DNA of 64,000 nt from Kitasatospora sp. NBC_00458 (GTDB taxonomy: Bacteria; Actinomycetota; Actinomycetes; Streptomycetales; Streptomycetaceae). A model generated the notes under the pieces. That model did no database searches. It was not told where the DNA came from and saw only the letters and a list, made by a program, of their open reading frames with translations. Made by a program: the position numbers and the translations under genes. Position 1 is the first letter of the stretch. Every line of letters begins with the position of its first letter. This document shows positions 1 to 9,873 of the stretch, one piece after another. The DNA lies in NCBI RefSeq assembly GCF_036013975.1, contig NZ_CP107904.1:806001-870000 (forward strand). The letters run 5' to 3'.

Positions 1-104
1 TCCCTGACCTGCTGAGCGCCTTCGGCAGCCGGCTCGTCGAAATCGCCCCGTCGGCCACGGCGTCGGCCACGCCTCACTCGCTCTCCTCGGAAGCTCCCGC
101 CTGA
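1..104 (+). CDS. 3' end of an unidentified gene
   Basis: An open frame enters from the left edge and ends at a TGA at 102-104, giving about 33 C-terminal residues rich in Ala, Ser and Pro. Nothing in them identifies the protein. It converges on the minus-strand NRPS gene that ends at 302, with a strong hairpin between them, which is the pattern expected at the left boundary of the cluster. The frame could be chance because so little of it is visible. Confidence 0.4.
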   Translation, partial: PDLLSAFGSRLVEIAPSATASATPHSLSSEAPA

Positions 105-191
105 CCACCTCGTCGAGGTGGCTGTCGCACGCGGGTGCGGCAGCCGGGGTCCACCGTCACTGGCCGCTTCCAGGAGTCCGCCGTGCTGCGA

Positions 192-225
192 GCCCCTCCC
201 GGCCAGGTGCCTGGACGGGAGGGGC
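192..225. terminator. Bidirectional hairpin between convergent genes
   Basis: A perfect 10-bp inverted repeat (192-201 with 216-225, arm GCCCCTCCCG) has a loop that itself pairs (203-206 with 211-214). It lies between the plus-strand gene ending at 104 and the minus-strand NRPS ending at 302, so it can stop transcription from both sides. There is no U-tract, as is common in actinomycetes. Confidence 0.6.
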
Positions 226-301
226 GGTTCCACAGGGGCGGGGCGGTCCGCCGGCCCGGGCGTCGCCGGGCTCGCCGTGGGTCCGTCGACGCGCGGAAGG
301 G

Positions 302-2977
302 CTATGCGTCGAGCGGGAGCGGGGCTCCGTCGGATCCGTGGGCCAGCAGTTCGGCGAAGGCGGCCACCGTCGGGGCCTTGTACAGGCTCGGGAGGGTCAC
401 TTCGATACCCAGCGCCTCTCGGATCCGGGCCACCAGGCGGATCGCGTCGAACGAGTTGCCGCCCAGACGGAAGAAGTCGTCGTGGATCCCCATGTCGGGT
501 GCGGCGAGCACGTCGGCGAACAGGCAGCGGAGCAGCGCCTCGGTCGTGTCGCGCGGAGCGGCCGGTCTCCCGGTCGGTCGGTGCCGGGGCGCAGGGAGTG
601 CCGCCCGGTCGAGCTTGCCGTTGGCCGTCAGGGGAAGCGCGTCGACGATCACGAAGTGGTCCGGAACCATCTGCGGCGGGAGCCGGAGCTCCGCCTCCCG
701 CCGCACGTCCTCGACATACAGGTCCGGAGACGACCAGCCCGACCCACGGTACGCCGGTGCGGCGCCCTCCCCGCCACCGGAGGCCGGCTGCCCGCCGCGG
801 ACCGCGTAGAGGGTGACCAGACCGGTCTCCGAGAGCATCGCCAGCCCGTCGACGGTGACCCGGTACCCTCGCTCCTCCAGTCGGCCCCGGATCCAGTCGA
901 TCCGGCCCGGGGCGTCGTGCGCTTCGATCACCAGCTGGCGGACCAGGTTCCAGTGCTCCTCACGGAGCCCCAGGAGCACCGCGCGTTCGCTCTTCTCCGC
1001 ATCGATCTTGAGCAGGTCGATCCGTTCCACACCGGTCTCGTCGATGACGTCGGACAGCGTGCGCAGCTCGCAGGTCACGTCGGTGTGCTGCAGCCGCTCC
1101 GTGAGCAGGCTGTCGAGATCCGCCGCGCCGCTCTGCGGAAGGGATTCCCGCATCGGCTGCTCGTTGCGGACGAAGGCCTCCAGGACACCGCGCTCCTCGG
1201 CGGTGTCGCCGAATCGCCCCGACATGATCGAGAGTTGCGGATAGTAGGTGAACGACGCCGTACCGGCCGCTTCGGCGAGGCCGCACGGGTACAGCCTGGC
1301 GTCGACTCCGTGCAGCCGGGTGTTGAGTTCGAGCATGCGGAAGAGCTGCGGAATCGGCTCGAACGAATGGACCACGCTGCCGGGACGGGAGCGGGCCACC
1401 GCGAGCGCGAAGAACCCGATGTGCGCGCCCACGTCGAAGACGCAGGCCCCGGTGTCGGGCAGCGTGATCCCGTGCCGCAGATACTCGCCCTCCTCGAAGA
1501 TCTCGCGGTACAGGAAGTCCGCCTCCGACCGGTTGGACGCGACGACGGCCATGCCGTTCGGTAGGGTCTGCAGGTCCGTCCGGTCGAGGAGCCCGGCTTC
1601 TTCGAGGCGGCACAGGTTCCGCAGTGCGGCGGCCTCGACGTGGTCGGGTACGAGGTAGGCGGTCAGCCGCGTCTCGCCGGCCTCGTCGGTCCTCGCGGCC
1701 ACCACCGCGTCGGCGACCGCGGCGTGCCGGGCCAGTGTCGCTTCGATCTCGCCGAGTTCGATGCGCACGCCTCCCACCTTGACCTGGTGGTCGTTGCGGC
1801 CCAGGTAGTGCAGGACCCCGTCAGCGTCCCGCCGGGCGAGATCCCCGGTTCGGTACATCCGGCTGCCTTCAGGGCCGTAGGGATCGGGGACGAATCGCTC
1901 TGCTGTCAGCCCCGGCCGGTTGACGTACCCCCGGGCCAGCTGGACGCCCGAGATGTAGAGCTCGCCGGCCGCACCGGGCGCGGCCTGGTTCAGCTGCTCG
2001 TCCAGTACGTACAGCCGGGTGTTGCGCACCGGGGCACCGATCGGCACCGGGCCGGGCGGGTCGCCGGGGCCGCAGCGCCAGTAGGACACGTCCACCGCGG
2101 CCTCGGTGGGTCCGTAGAGGTTGTGCAGTTCGGCGTCCAGGAGGCGGAAGAACCGTGACCGCAGATCGGCCGAGAGCGCCTCGCCGCTCGTGAACACCCG
2201 GCGCAGCGAATCACATCGGGCCGTCCTCGGCTCTTCGAGGAAGTGACGCAGCATGGACGGGACGAAGTGCACGGTCGTGATCCGCTCCGCCCGGATCAGC
2301 TCGGCGATCCGGGCGGGGTCCCGGTGCTCGTCCGGCCCGGCCAGGACGAGGCGCGCACCGACGCACAGCGGCCAGAAGAACTCCCACACGGAGACGTCGA
2401 ATCCGGCGGGGGTCTTCTGCAGGACGTGGTCGTCGTGGCCCAGCGGATACTCCGCCTGCATCCAGCGCAGGCGGTTGACGATGGCCTCGTGGGACACGGC
2501 CACCCCCTTGGGCCGGCCGGTGGATCCCGAGGTGAAGATGACGTAGGCGGTGCTCGACGGGTGCAGCGGGGGCCACCCGGTCCCGTCCGGCTCGGGCGCG
2601 CCCTCCTCCGACATCCGTCGGACGTCCTCGCCGTCGAGCATCAGCACGGGCCGTGCGTCCTCGGTCATCTCCCGGACACGCTCGGCGGGCAGCAGCGGAT
2701 CGACCGGAAGGTACGCGGCCCCGGCCCTGTGGACCGCGTAGAGGGCGACCAGCAGTTCCACGGACCGCGGCACCGCGACCGCCACGATCGTCTCGGGCCC
2801 CACCCCCTTGGCCATGAGCAACCGCGCCAGTCGGCCGGCCCTGGCGTCCAGCTCGGCGTACGTGAGGGATTCGTCGGCGCCGACGAGCGCGACGGCGCCA
2901 GGGGTGCGGGCCACCTGGGCCGCGAAGAGACCGGGCAGGGTCTCTGCCGCCATCTCGTGAGCCCCGTCGTCGCTCAT
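302..2977 (-). CDS. NRPS A-MT-PCP: serine-type adenylation domain interrupted by an FkbM methyltransferase
   Basis: This 891-residue protein activates an amino acid and holds it on its own carrier domain. The A domain has YVIFTSGSTGRPKG near residue 150. My reading of the ten pocket residues is DVWHFSLVDK, identical to the serine code of EntF. Between core motifs A8 and A10 (about residues 455-745) lies an FkbM-family methyltransferase with the SAM motif FDVGAHIGFF near 511 and the family motif IDLLKIDAEKSE. A PCP follows with its serine in GGNSFDA near 841. There is no C domain. Likely product: O-methylseryl-PCP, by analogy with interrupted A domains such as KtzH; the methylation site is inferred. 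Start: ATG 2977 has GGGAGGTGA seven bases upstream, whereas the upstream ATG at 2992 sits inside that ribosome site. It is the last gene of the long minus-strand unit. Confidence 0.9.
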   Translation of the reverse strand: MSDDGAHEMAAETLPGLFAAQVARTPGAVALVGADESLTYAELDARAGRLARLLMAKGVGPETIVAVAVPRSVELLVALYAVHRAGAAYLPVDPLLPAERVREMTEDARPVLMLDGEDVRRMSEEGAPEPDGTGWPPLHPSSTAYVIFTSGSTGRPKGVAVSHEAIVNRLRWMQAEYPLGHDDHVLQKTPAGFDVSVWEFFWPLCVGARLVLAGPDEHRDPARIAELIRAERITTVHFVPSMLRHFLEEPRTARCDSLRRVFTSGEALSADLRSRFFRLLDAELHNLYGPTEAAVDVSYWRCGPGDPPGPVPIGAPVRNTRLYVLDEQLNQAAPGAAGELYISGVQLARGYVNRPGLTAERFVPDPYGPEGSRMYRTGDLARRDADGVLHYLGRNDHQVKVGGVRIELGEIEATLARHAAVADAVVAARTDEAGETRLTAYLVPDHVEAAALRNLCRLEEAGLLDRTDLQTLPNGMAVVASNRSEADFLYREIFEEGEYLRHGITLPDTGACVFDVGAHIGFFALAVARSRPGSVVHSFEPIPQLFRMLELNTRLHGVDARLYPCGLAEAAGTASFTYYPQLSIMSGRFGDTAEERGVLEAFVRNEQPMRESLPQSGAADLDSLLTERLQHTDVTCELRTLSDVIDETGVERIDLLKIDAEKSERAVLLGLREEHWNLVRQLVIEAHDAPGRIDWIRGRLEERGYRVTVDGLAMLSETGLVTLYAVRGGQPASGGGEGAAPAYRGSGWSSPDLYVEDVRREAELRLPPQMVPDHFVIVDALPLTANGKLDRAALPAPRHRPTGRPAAPRDTTEALLRCLFADVLAAPDMGIHDDFFRLGGNSFDAIRLVARIREALGIEVTLPSLYKAPTVAAFAELLAHGSDGAPLPLDA

Positions 2978-3139
2978 GACGTCACCTCCCATCGACGCGC
3001 CGACCGGTGTGCTTCGGGCCGTCGGTGCCCTCCCGCCCGCACCGCCGCGCGGACGTCGGTGAGGAGCCGGGCCGGCGGCGACGGGGCGGTCCTGTTCTCG
3101 GGGTGTCCACGCACGCGGATCGTCCTCCCTTGAGGTCGG

Positions 3140-6100
3140 CTACGGAAGAGGCGTCGCGGACGGACGGACGGCCGCCCGGCGCAGTGCCTCGATGTGCGCG
3201 GCCAGCGTCTCGACGGTCGGCGCGTCGACCAGGGCGCGCACCGGGATGTCCAGGTCGAGCTCGGCCCGCAGTCGGCTGACGACCGCCAGCAGGGAGAACG
3301 AGTCCCCGCCGGCCTCGAAGAAGTTGGCCCGCACGTCCACCTCGGCGAACCCGAGCACGTCTGCCCAGGCCGCCGCGACGGTGCGCTCCGTCTCCGTGCT
3401 CGGCGGTGTCACGACCGTCGGAAGCACGGGAATCGGCTCGGGTCGGGGCAGCCGCGGGCGGTCCACCTTGCCGGTCGGGGAGAGCGGCATGGCCTGGAGC
3501 CACATGAACACGGCCGGCTGCATGACGATGGGCAGCTTCGGGGCGAGGTGGGCTCGGAGCGCGGCCTCGTCGAGCCCGCTGCCCGGTGTCCTGACCACGT
3601 GGGCGACCAGCCGCTGGTCGGGCTCCAGGACCACCACGGCGTTCGCCACCTCCGGGTGACCGCGCAGCACCGATTCGATCTCCTCCAGCTCGACCCGCAC
3701 GCCGCGGATCTTGACCTGATTGTCGACCCGGCCCAGGAACTCCATCTCCCCGTTGGGCAGGCGGCGCACCAGGTCACCCGTGCGATAGAGGCGTCGGTCG
3801 GGCCGGGCCGGGTCCGGGGCGAACCGGTCGGCGGTCAGGGCGGGCTGGTTGCGGTAGCCGCGAGCGACGCCGTCACCGCCGATCCAGAGCTCGCCGGGCA
3901 CGCCGATGGGCTGCGGGTTCCCCCAGCGGTCGACCACCGCGCAGGAGGCGTTGGCGATCAGCTCGCCCAGCGGCATGGAGCTGCGCTCCAGCGGCTCGTC
4001 GCCCATCCGGCCGACCAGGGCCGCGCCCGCGGTCTCCGTCGGCCCGTACTCGTTCCAGATCTCGCACCCGGCGGAGACGACCGCACGGCTCCGCGCCACC
4101 AGGTCGGCGTCCAGGTTCTCGCCGCCCATGGACACGTGCCGCAGCGTCGGCATGTCGAGGCCGGCGTCGGTGATGCCGCGCATCTGGGTCGGCGTCAGGT
4201 ACAGCATGTGGATCGACTGCTCGTTGATGAACCGGGCGGTGGCCCGGCCGTCGGCCTTGACCTCTCGGGGCAGCATGACCAGGCAGGCGCCTGCGGTCAG
4301 TGCGTGGAACATCTGCTCGACCGACCAGTCGAAGTGGTAGGAGAGGTTGTGCACCACCCGGGTGCCGGGCCCGATCGGGCGGATGTCCTGGGCCCACTGG
4401 ATCCACGGGGTGATCGCGGTGTGCGGCAGGCCGACGCCCTTGGGCCGGCCGGTGGTCCCGGACGTGTACATCAGGTACACCAGCTGCGAGGGATGCAGCG
4501 CGGACCCCGGGGTGCCGCCCCGCGCGCCGTCCTGCGCGCCGTCCTGCGCGGTGCTCACCACGCCCACGCTCTCCAGGACGGCCGTCGGCAGCTGGTCCCG
4601 CAGTTCCGGGGTGGTGACCAGGATCCTCATCCCGCTGTCCGCGACGACGTAGGACATCCGGTCGACGGGGGCGAGCGGATCGATCGGCACGTAGGCGGCA
4701 CCGGACTTCAGGATGCCGAGGATGCCGACGATGAGGTCCACCGACGGGTCCGCGCACAGGCCGACCAGATCGTCGGTGCCGATGCCGCGCGCCGTCAACT
4801 CGTCGGCCAACCGGGATGCTCTGCGGTCGAGTTCGCGGTAGCCGACCCGCTCGCCGCCGCTCTCCACCGCGTCCGCGTCCGGGGTCCTGAGCGCCTGTGC
4901 CTCGAACAGCCGGTGCAGGAAGAGGTCCGTGGGGTAAGGGCCGCAGCCGGAGGTGGACCACTCCTCAAGCTGACGACGCTCCTCCTCGGGAAGGATGGTG
5001 AGCTCGGAGAGGCGCTTGGCGGGGGCGGCCACCGCGTCGGCCGCGAGTACGGCCAGGTGGTCGAGGATGCGCCAGGCCTTGTCCTCCAGGAACAGGTCGG
5101 TGTTGTAGTCGACCGCGAGGCGGTACGTGAATTCGGTCTCGACGACCCGGAACACCAGGTCGAACTTGACCGCCTTCAGGTTCAGGCCCAACTCGACGTC
5201 GTTGACGGTGATCCCGGCCAGCTCCGGCGCCGGGACCGCGTGCTGGTACGACAGCATGACCCGGAACGGCCCCTGCCGGGAGGAACGGTCGGTCGAGACC
5301 GCGTTGGCCACCCGCTCGTAGGGGACGTCCTGGTGGGCGAAGTCCTCCAGGATCCTGCCCCGGACCCGGCCGAGCAGTTCGGCCAGCGTCGGGTCGCCGG
5401 ACAGGTCGCTGCGCACGGCGAGGGTGTTGAGGAAGCACCCGAGCATGGATTCGAGCTCCGGCAGGTCACGGTTGGCGCTGGGGATGCCGACCACGATGTC
5501 CGTCTGGCCGCTGTACCGGCTGAGCAGCACGTTGAGCAGCGTGAACATGGTCATGAACGGAGTGGCGTTGTGCTCCCTGGACAGCTCGCGGATCCTGCGC
5601 GACACCGCTCGGGGCAGCTCGATGTCCACCGACGCCCCCCGGCTCGTGCCGGTCTCCCGGGGCGGCAGGTCGGTCGGGAGGTCCAGCGTGGGAAGCGGGC
5701 CGCGCAGGCGGTCCTTCCAGTAGTCCAGTTGGCGTTCAAGCGTCGTCCCGGTGACCGTGCGCCGCTGCCAGGCGGCGTAGTCGGCGTACTGCACCGGCGG
5801 CTTCACGGCCGCCGGGATCCCGGCGTCGGCGGCGGCGTAGAGCTCCAGCAGCTCGGCCATGGCGAGTTCGAAGGAGTACACGTCGGTGATGATGTGGTGC
5901 AGGTTGATGAGCAGGACGTGCCAGTCCTCGTCCAGCCGGTACAGCTCGACCCGGAGCAGCGGCCCCTGCTCCACGTCGAACGGCCGCTGGGCGGAGTCGA
6001 GGAGCAGACCGGCCAGCACCTGCTCCTGCTTCTCCTCCGGCTCGTCCCGGAGGTCGACCACGGTCAGCGGCAGTTCGGCCTCGGCCCGAATCACCTGCTC

Positions 6101-6589
6101 GGGGATGCCGTCGACCGCCTTGATGGTCGTGCGGAAGACCTCGTGCCGGTCGACCAGCGCCTGGACGGCCTGCCCCAGGGCCGTGATGTCGAGCGGGCCC
6201 ACGAGCTCGTTCGCCACCGGGATGTTGTAGCGGGAGTTCGGACCCTGGATGTGCTCGTCGACCCACAGCCGCTGCTGGGTGAACGAGGTGGGCGCGTGGA
6301 AGACCTCGCCCGAGCGCCCCTCGAACGGCTCGATGACCTGTTCCGCCCCGGGCTCCTTCTCCCCCATCGCCTCGATGGCCGCGGTCAGCTCGACGAGGGT
6401 CTGTGCATCGAAGAGCGCGCTGAGCGGAATCCGGATGCCCAGCTCCTCGCGCAGCCGGCTGATCGCTCTGGCACCTTTCAGTGAATTTCCGCCCAGCGCG
6501 AAGAAATTGGCGTCAGGACCGGATATCTCGGTGTGCAGGACAGCCGTCCATACATCCGAGACGACGTCCATCACGGACCGCTGCGACAT
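3140..6589 (-). CDS. NRPS PCP-C-A-PCP
   Basis: A 1149-residue elongation protein. Domains: N-terminal PCP (serine in GGNSLKG near 34), condensation domain (about 95-530, intact HHIITDV), adenylation domain (about 545-1035, YTSGTTGRPKG), C-terminal PCP (GGDSFSLL near 1095). The C domain can join the amino acid on the first PCP, loaded in trans, to the one activated here. The pocket residues read DWEYSGEGAK, which matches no code I know, so the substrate is left open. There is no thioesterase domain. The start at 6589 has AGGTGG eight bases upstream. A gap of 162 bp separates it from the next gene, larger than elsewhere in this unit. Confidence 0.9.
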   Translation of the reverse strand: MSQRSVMDVVSDVWTAVLHTEISGPDANFFALGGNSLKGARAISRLREELGIRIPLSALFDAQTLVELTAAIEAMGEKEPGAEQVIEPFEGRSGEVFHAPTSFTQQRLWVDEHIQGPNSRYNIPVANELVGPLDITALGQAVQALVDRHEVFRTTIKAVDGIPEQVIRAEAELPLTVVDLRDEPEEKQEQVLAGLLLDSAQRPFDVEQGPLLRVELYRLDEDWHVLLINLHHIITDVYSFELAMAELLELYAAADAGIPAAVKPPVQYADYAAWQRRTVTGTTLERQLDYWKDRLRGPLPTLDLPTDLPPRETGTSRGASVDIELPRAVSRRIRELSREHNATPFMTMFTLLNVLLSRYSGQTDIVVGIPSANRDLPELESMLGCFLNTLAVRSDLSGDPTLAELLGRVRGRILEDFAHQDVPYERVANAVSTDRSSRQGPFRVMLSYQHAVPAPELAGITVNDVELGLNLKAVKFDLVFRVVETEFTYRLAVDYNTDLFLEDKAWRILDHLAVLAADAVAAPAKRLSELTILPEEERRQLEEWSTSGCGPYPTDLFLHRLFEAQALRTPDADAVESGGERVGYRELDRRASRLADELTARGIGTDDLVGLCADPSVDLIVGILGILKSGAAYVPIDPLAPVDRMSYVVADSGMRILVTTPELRDQLPTAVLESVGVVSTAQDGAQDGARGGTPGSALHPSQLVYLMYTSGTTGRPKGVGLPHTAITPWIQWAQDIRPIGPGTRVVHNLSYHFDWSVEQMFHALTAGACLVMLPREVKADGRATARFINEQSIHMLYLTPTQMRGITDAGLDMPTLRHVSMGGENLDADLVARSRAVVSAGCEIWNEYGPTETAGAALVGRMGDEPLERSSMPLGELIANASCAVVDRWGNPQPIGVPGELWIGGDGVARGYRNQPALTADRFAPDPARPDRRLYRTGDLVRRLPNGEMEFLGRVDNQVKIRGVRVELEEIESVLRGHPEVANAVVVLEPDQRLVAHVVRTPGSGLDEAALRAHLAPKLPIVMQPAVFMWLQAMPLSPTGKVDRPRLPRPEPIPVLPTVVTPPSTETERTVAAAWADVLGFAEVDVRANFFEAGGDSFSLLAVVSRLRAELDLDIPVRALVDAPTVETLAAHIEALRRAAVRPSATPLP

Positions 6590-6643
6590 GTCTTTCCACC
6601 TAAATCCTTCAACGAGAGCACGGTTGTTTCGAAGGGCTTCGGG

Positions 6644-7396
6644 TCAGTGACCGCTCTGCCGGGGTGCGGCGGCGAGCCGCCCGGCGATGTCGGCGAGCAC
6701 GGCCGGACGGGCGGAGTGCAGGAAGAAGTGACCGCCGGGAAACATCCGCAGGTCGAAGCCACCGGCTGTGAGCTCGCCCCAGCGCGGCATCGCCGCAATG
6801 CCCGCGGGATCGTCCTCGGTCCCACCGAACGCCGTGACCGGGCAGGTCAGCAGCGGCCCGCCGGTGAACCGGTAGGTCTCGACCACCGCGAGGTCGGCCC
6901 GGATCACCGGGAGCATCAGGCGCATCAGCTCCGGGTCCGCCAGAACCGCTTCCGGTGTCGCGGACCAGGAGCGCAGTCGCCCGATCAGCTCCTTCTCCGG
7001 ACCGGCGTGGTACGCGGTCTCCTCCCGGGCGTGGGGCGGCACGCACCCCGAGACGAACAGCCGGGTGGGTGAGCCGATCTCCATCCGCTGCAGGGCGCGG
7101 GTGAGGTTCCAGGCCACCAAGGCGCCCATGCTGTGCCCGAAGAATGCGAACGGACGGTCCAGGTGCGGGATGACCGAGGGCACCAGGACGTTGAGCACCG
7201 CGCCCATCCGGTCGAACAGCGGGGATCCCAACTGATCCTCTCTGCCCGGAAGTTGTACCGACCACGGTTCGATGTCGGCGGGCAGGGCGGCGGCCCAGTC
7301 GCGGAACACCGAGGCACCGCCGCCGGCGTACGGGAAGCAGAACAGCCGCGTGGCCGCCTGCGGCCGCTCGGCGAGCGGCCTCACCGCCACCCTCAT
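6644..7396 (-). CDS. Type II thioesterase
   Basis: A 250-residue alpha/beta-hydrolase of the external thioesterase family, which frees carrier domains of wrong or stalled acyl groups. It shows [13 protein letters not shown] near the N terminus, the nucleophile elbow GHSMG, the acid in GGTEDD and the catalytic His in GGHFFLH. The ATG at 7396 overlaps the TGA of the mbtH gene (ATGA), so translation is coupled; the longer frame to 7453 would run well into mbtH and is less likely. It is one of three such proteins within 10 kb. Confidence 0.9.
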   Translation of the reverse strand: MRVAVRPLAERPQAATRLFCFPYAGGGASVFRDWAAALPADIEPWSVQLPGREDQLGSPLFDRMGAVLNVLVPSVIPHLDRPFAFFGHSMGALVAWNLTRALQRMEIGSPTRLFVSGCVPPHAREETAYHAGPEKELIGRLRSWSATPEAVLADPELMRLMLPVIRADLAVVETYRFTGGPLLTCPVTAFGGTEDDPAGIAAMPRWGELTAGGFDLRMFPGGHFFLHSARPAVLADIAGRLAAAPRQSGH

Positions 7397-7608
7397 CGGC
7401 CGGTCCCGCCCGCCATCTCCCGGCGCAGGGTCAGCGGACGCATGTCCGTCCACACCTCATCGACGTGCGCGAGACAGGCCTCCTTCGAGCCCCGCTCGCC
7501 CGTCTCCCGCCAGCCGGCGGGCAGCTCGCGTCCCTGCGGCCAGATGGAGTACTGCTCCTCGGAGTTGATCACCACGACATAGCCGTCGTCGTCACGCTGC
7601 CCGTCCAT
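7393..7608 (-). CDS. mbtH: MbtH-like protein
   Basis: A 71-residue MbtH-family protein, the small partner that many NRPS adenylation domains need for solubility and activity. The signature is clear: [10 protein letters not shown], then GW, CL, W and DMRP at the usual spacing. A purine-rich site (AAGGAAGG) lies just before the ATG. Its stop overlaps the start of the thioesterase gene. It is the only MbtH in the window and may serve several of the five A domains. Confidence 0.95.
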   Translation of the reverse strand: MDGQRDDDGYVVVINSEEQYSIWPQGRELPAGWRETGERGSKEACLAHVDEVWTDMRPLTLRREMAGGTGR

Positions 7609-7644
7609 GGGCCCTTCCTTTCGGTGAGTTGGCGGAGTACCGGC

Positions 7645-9045
7645 TCAGGCGTTCGGCGCCCCGGGCCGGGAGGCCCGCAGGGCCCCCAGCCGACGACGGC
7701 CGGCGGGTACGGTCCGCGCCGCCCGCCGGGCCCGCGCCAGCGGCTCCGCCAGGGCGGCCAGCGAGACCGACGCGTCCTCGACGACCGTCCGCAGGACCGC
7801 CAGAAAGGCCGAGCGGACATCCTCGGCCTCGGACTTCGCCAGCCGTCGGGAGTTGTAGTTGAGCCGCAGACTGAGCCGGTCGCCGTCCGGCCTGCCGAAC
7901 AGGCAGAGGTCGAGCTGCGAGGTCTGCCGGGCCGGGGGCAGGAAGTCCGTGAACTGGAAGGAGGTCGAGAAGACCGGGTTCCGGCCGGGCCGGGACTCCA
8001 CATCGAGCTTCTCCAGCATCAGGGTGAACGGATAGCGGCTGTGCGCATAGGCGCCGATGCTCACGGCCTTGGTCCGGCGCACGACCTCTTCGAAGGGGTC
8101 CGCACCCGACATCCGCACCCGGACGGGGAGCGGGTTGACGAAGTTGCCGAACATGCCGTCCAACTCCTTGGCGTCCCGGCCGGAGAACGGGACGCAGACC
8201 ACGATGTCGTCGTCGGCGCCGATGTCCCGCAACGCGACCGCGTAGACGCTGAGCAGCAGGATGTGCGGCGTGACGCGCAGCCTCTTGACCAGTGCCGCCA
8301 GCCCTGCGGCCGTGTCGGCCTCGACGCCGAACTCCAGCGTCTCGTTCACCACCTCATCGGCGGGCGCGTCGTAGTCCCCGATGCGCAGCCGCGGCAGCGG
8401 GGCGGCCAGCTGGTCGAGCCAGTACACCTCCATGGCCTTGCTCCGGTCGCTCGCCAGCCACTCCCGCCGAGCCCGCACGAAGGCGTCGTAGGTCGTCGGG
8501 AGCGGGGGCAGATCCGGCTCTCCGTCCGCGGCGAAAGCCCGGTAGCAGAGCAGCAGTTCGCGTATCAGGATGCCCATGCTGGTGCCGTCGGCGATGATGT
8601 GGTGCACGTTCAGGTGGAGGCAGTGGTGGTCGGCGGCCAGCTTGAACACCTTGAGCCGCACCGGCGGGGTGGCGAGTTCGTCGAAGGGGGTCGCGCTCTC
8701 GGCCCGGACGCGCCGGTTCAGTTCGGCCGTCGGATCAGCCTCGCCGGTCAGGTCGACGAGCGGCACGTCCAGGTCGAATTCAGGCAGGACACGCTGGCGC
8801 GGACCCTCCGGAGTGTCCCGGAAGGACAGCCGCAGCGCCTGGTGCCGGTCCATCAGGAAGGCCGCGGCACGGCGCACGGCGACGATGTCCACCGCCTCGT
8901 ACAGGTGCTGCCAGTACGGCAGGTTGGATTCCGCCCGGCCGTCGCCCAGCTGATTCTGGAGCCATAACCCCCTTTGACCGTTCCACAGTTCGAGCCAGGC
9001 CCCATCACCCTCGAAGTCGTCGGGGTCTTCCACTTGTCCAGCCAA
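7645..9045 (-). CDS. Free-standing NRPS condensation domain
   Basis: A 466-residue protein made of a single C domain. It has a C1-like GQRGLWLQNQ, an intact HHIIADG for amide (or ester) bond formation, and the later FGNFVNPLPVR motif. Having no carrier of its own, it must join substrates on separate PCP proteins such as the A-PCP proteins upstream. The TTG at 9045 has no good ribosome site, so the start is uncertain. Codon 27 (8965-8967), inside the C1 motif and so independent of the start, is TTA, which points to dependence on the bldA leucyl-tRNA. The C-terminal 40 residues are Arg- and Ala-rich and look disordered. Confidence 0.85.
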   Translation of the reverse strand: MAGQVEDPDDFEGDGAWLELWNGQRGLWLQNQLGDGRAESNLPYWQHLYEAVDIVAVRRAAAFLMDRHQALRLSFRDTPEGPRQRVLPEFDLDVPLVDLTGEADPTAELNRRVRAESATPFDELATPPVRLKVFKLAADHHCLHLNVHHIIADGTSMGILIRELLLCYRAFAADGEPDLPPLPTTYDAFVRARREWLASDRSKAMEVYWLDQLAAPLPRLRIGDYDAPADEVVNETLEFGVEADTAAGLAALVKRLRVTPHILLLSVYAVALRDIGADDDIVVCVPFSGRDAKELDGMFGNFVNPLPVRVRMSGADPFEEVVRRTKAVSIGAYAHSRYPFTLMLEKLDVESRPGRNPVFSTSFQFTDFLPPARQTSQLDLCLFGRPDGDRLSLRLNYNSRRLAKSEAEDVRSAFLAVLRTVVEDASVSLAALAEPLARARRAARTVPAGRRRLGALRASRPGAPNA

Positions 9046-9144
9046 TCTTCACATCAGTGGTTTGCAGGATGCCCGGACCGACGCGACCGGTTCCGGGGAC
9101 ACGCGACCGCCGGGCCGCCACCGGGGGGTCGACGGCGTCACGCG

Positions 9145-9873
9145 CTACGAGGGCGGGCTGCACGGCTCCTCCGTCTCCCAGGTGGCCAGCAGGTCGGTGA
9201 GCAGGACCTTCACAGCGGGCGCGTGGAACAGCTCCTCCGCCGTCACGTCGACCCGGTGCACCACCCCGGAGCCCGACCAGTCGAGCGCCTCGCTCAGCAG
9301 GACGTGGGTGGGAGCCGGTGGGGCCTCCGGGGGCACCGCCGCGGTCAGGGTGAAGCTGAGCCAGGCCCGCTGCCCCTCGGTCAGTTCGACCAGGATCTCC
9401 TCGTCGAGCCCCGGCGAGCAGCCGACGATCACCGAGAGCAGGAAGGAGCCGGCCAGGGTGAGCGCGTCACCGGACGGCAGGCCGGTGATCGTGGGCACCT
9501 CGGCGGACTCGTCCATGGCCAGGGCGAGGTCGTCCAGCAGTTCCTGAGGAGTCTTGGGGTCGGCCCGTGCCGGGTCGAGCACGACGAGCGGGACGTCCGG
9601 CCCGGGCAGCGCCTCCACCAGCGCCGAGGCCAGGCCGACGGCCGAACAGTAGGCCAGCACCGCGACCGGGAGCGGCCCGGCAGCGGTGATCCGCTCGGCC
9701 CAGTGGGCGGCCTGCTCAGCCGTCCCGACGACTCCGTCGGCGAGGCCGGGGTAGTGCAGCGGGTCGATCCTGAGGGTCCGCCCCCGCCAACCGTCGGGCA
9801 GGATGCCGCCGAAGGTCCTCCGGGGCACTTCGTTCCCGAACTCCAGTATAACGAGGGGCCGTTGTTCCTGCAT
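9145..9873 (-). CDS. Unrecognised protein in the NRPS operon
   Basis: About 242 residues, acidic, with no family I recognise. A hydrophobic stretch with YCSAVGLASAL resembles a degenerate nucleophile elbow (Ser present, flanking glycines absent), so a decayed alpha/beta-hydrolase or thioesterase fold is possible but unproven. The C terminus reads LFHAPAVKVLLTDLLATWE. The ATG at 9873 shares a base with the stop of the upstream A-PCP gene (TGATG), so the two are translationally coupled; a GTG at 9876 is the alternative start. Coupling to an A-PCP gene suggests a job with that carrier. Confidence 0.7.
   Translation of the reverse strand: MQEQRPLVILEFGNEVPRRTFGGILPDGWRGRTLRIDPLHYPGLADGVVGTAEQAAHWAERITAAGPLPVAVLAYCSAVGLASALVEALPGPDVPLVVLDPARADPKTPQELLDDLALAMDESAEVPTITGLPSGDALTLAGSFLLSVIVGCSPGLDEEILVELTEGQRAWLSFTLTAAVPPEAPPAPTHVLLSEALDWSGSGVVHRVDVTAEELFHAPAVKVLLTDLLATWETEEPCSPPS

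Noticed and set aside
2993..3503. Minus-strand frame 2982-3503 filling the 162-bp gap after the PCP-C-A-PCP gene
   Set aside because: It is mostly antisense-type or frame-shifted reading of the PCP end, with no motif and no ribosome site.
3194..6484. Long plus-strand frame over the PCP-C-A-PCP gene
   Set aside because: No motif, and the minus strand carries complete NRPS domains.
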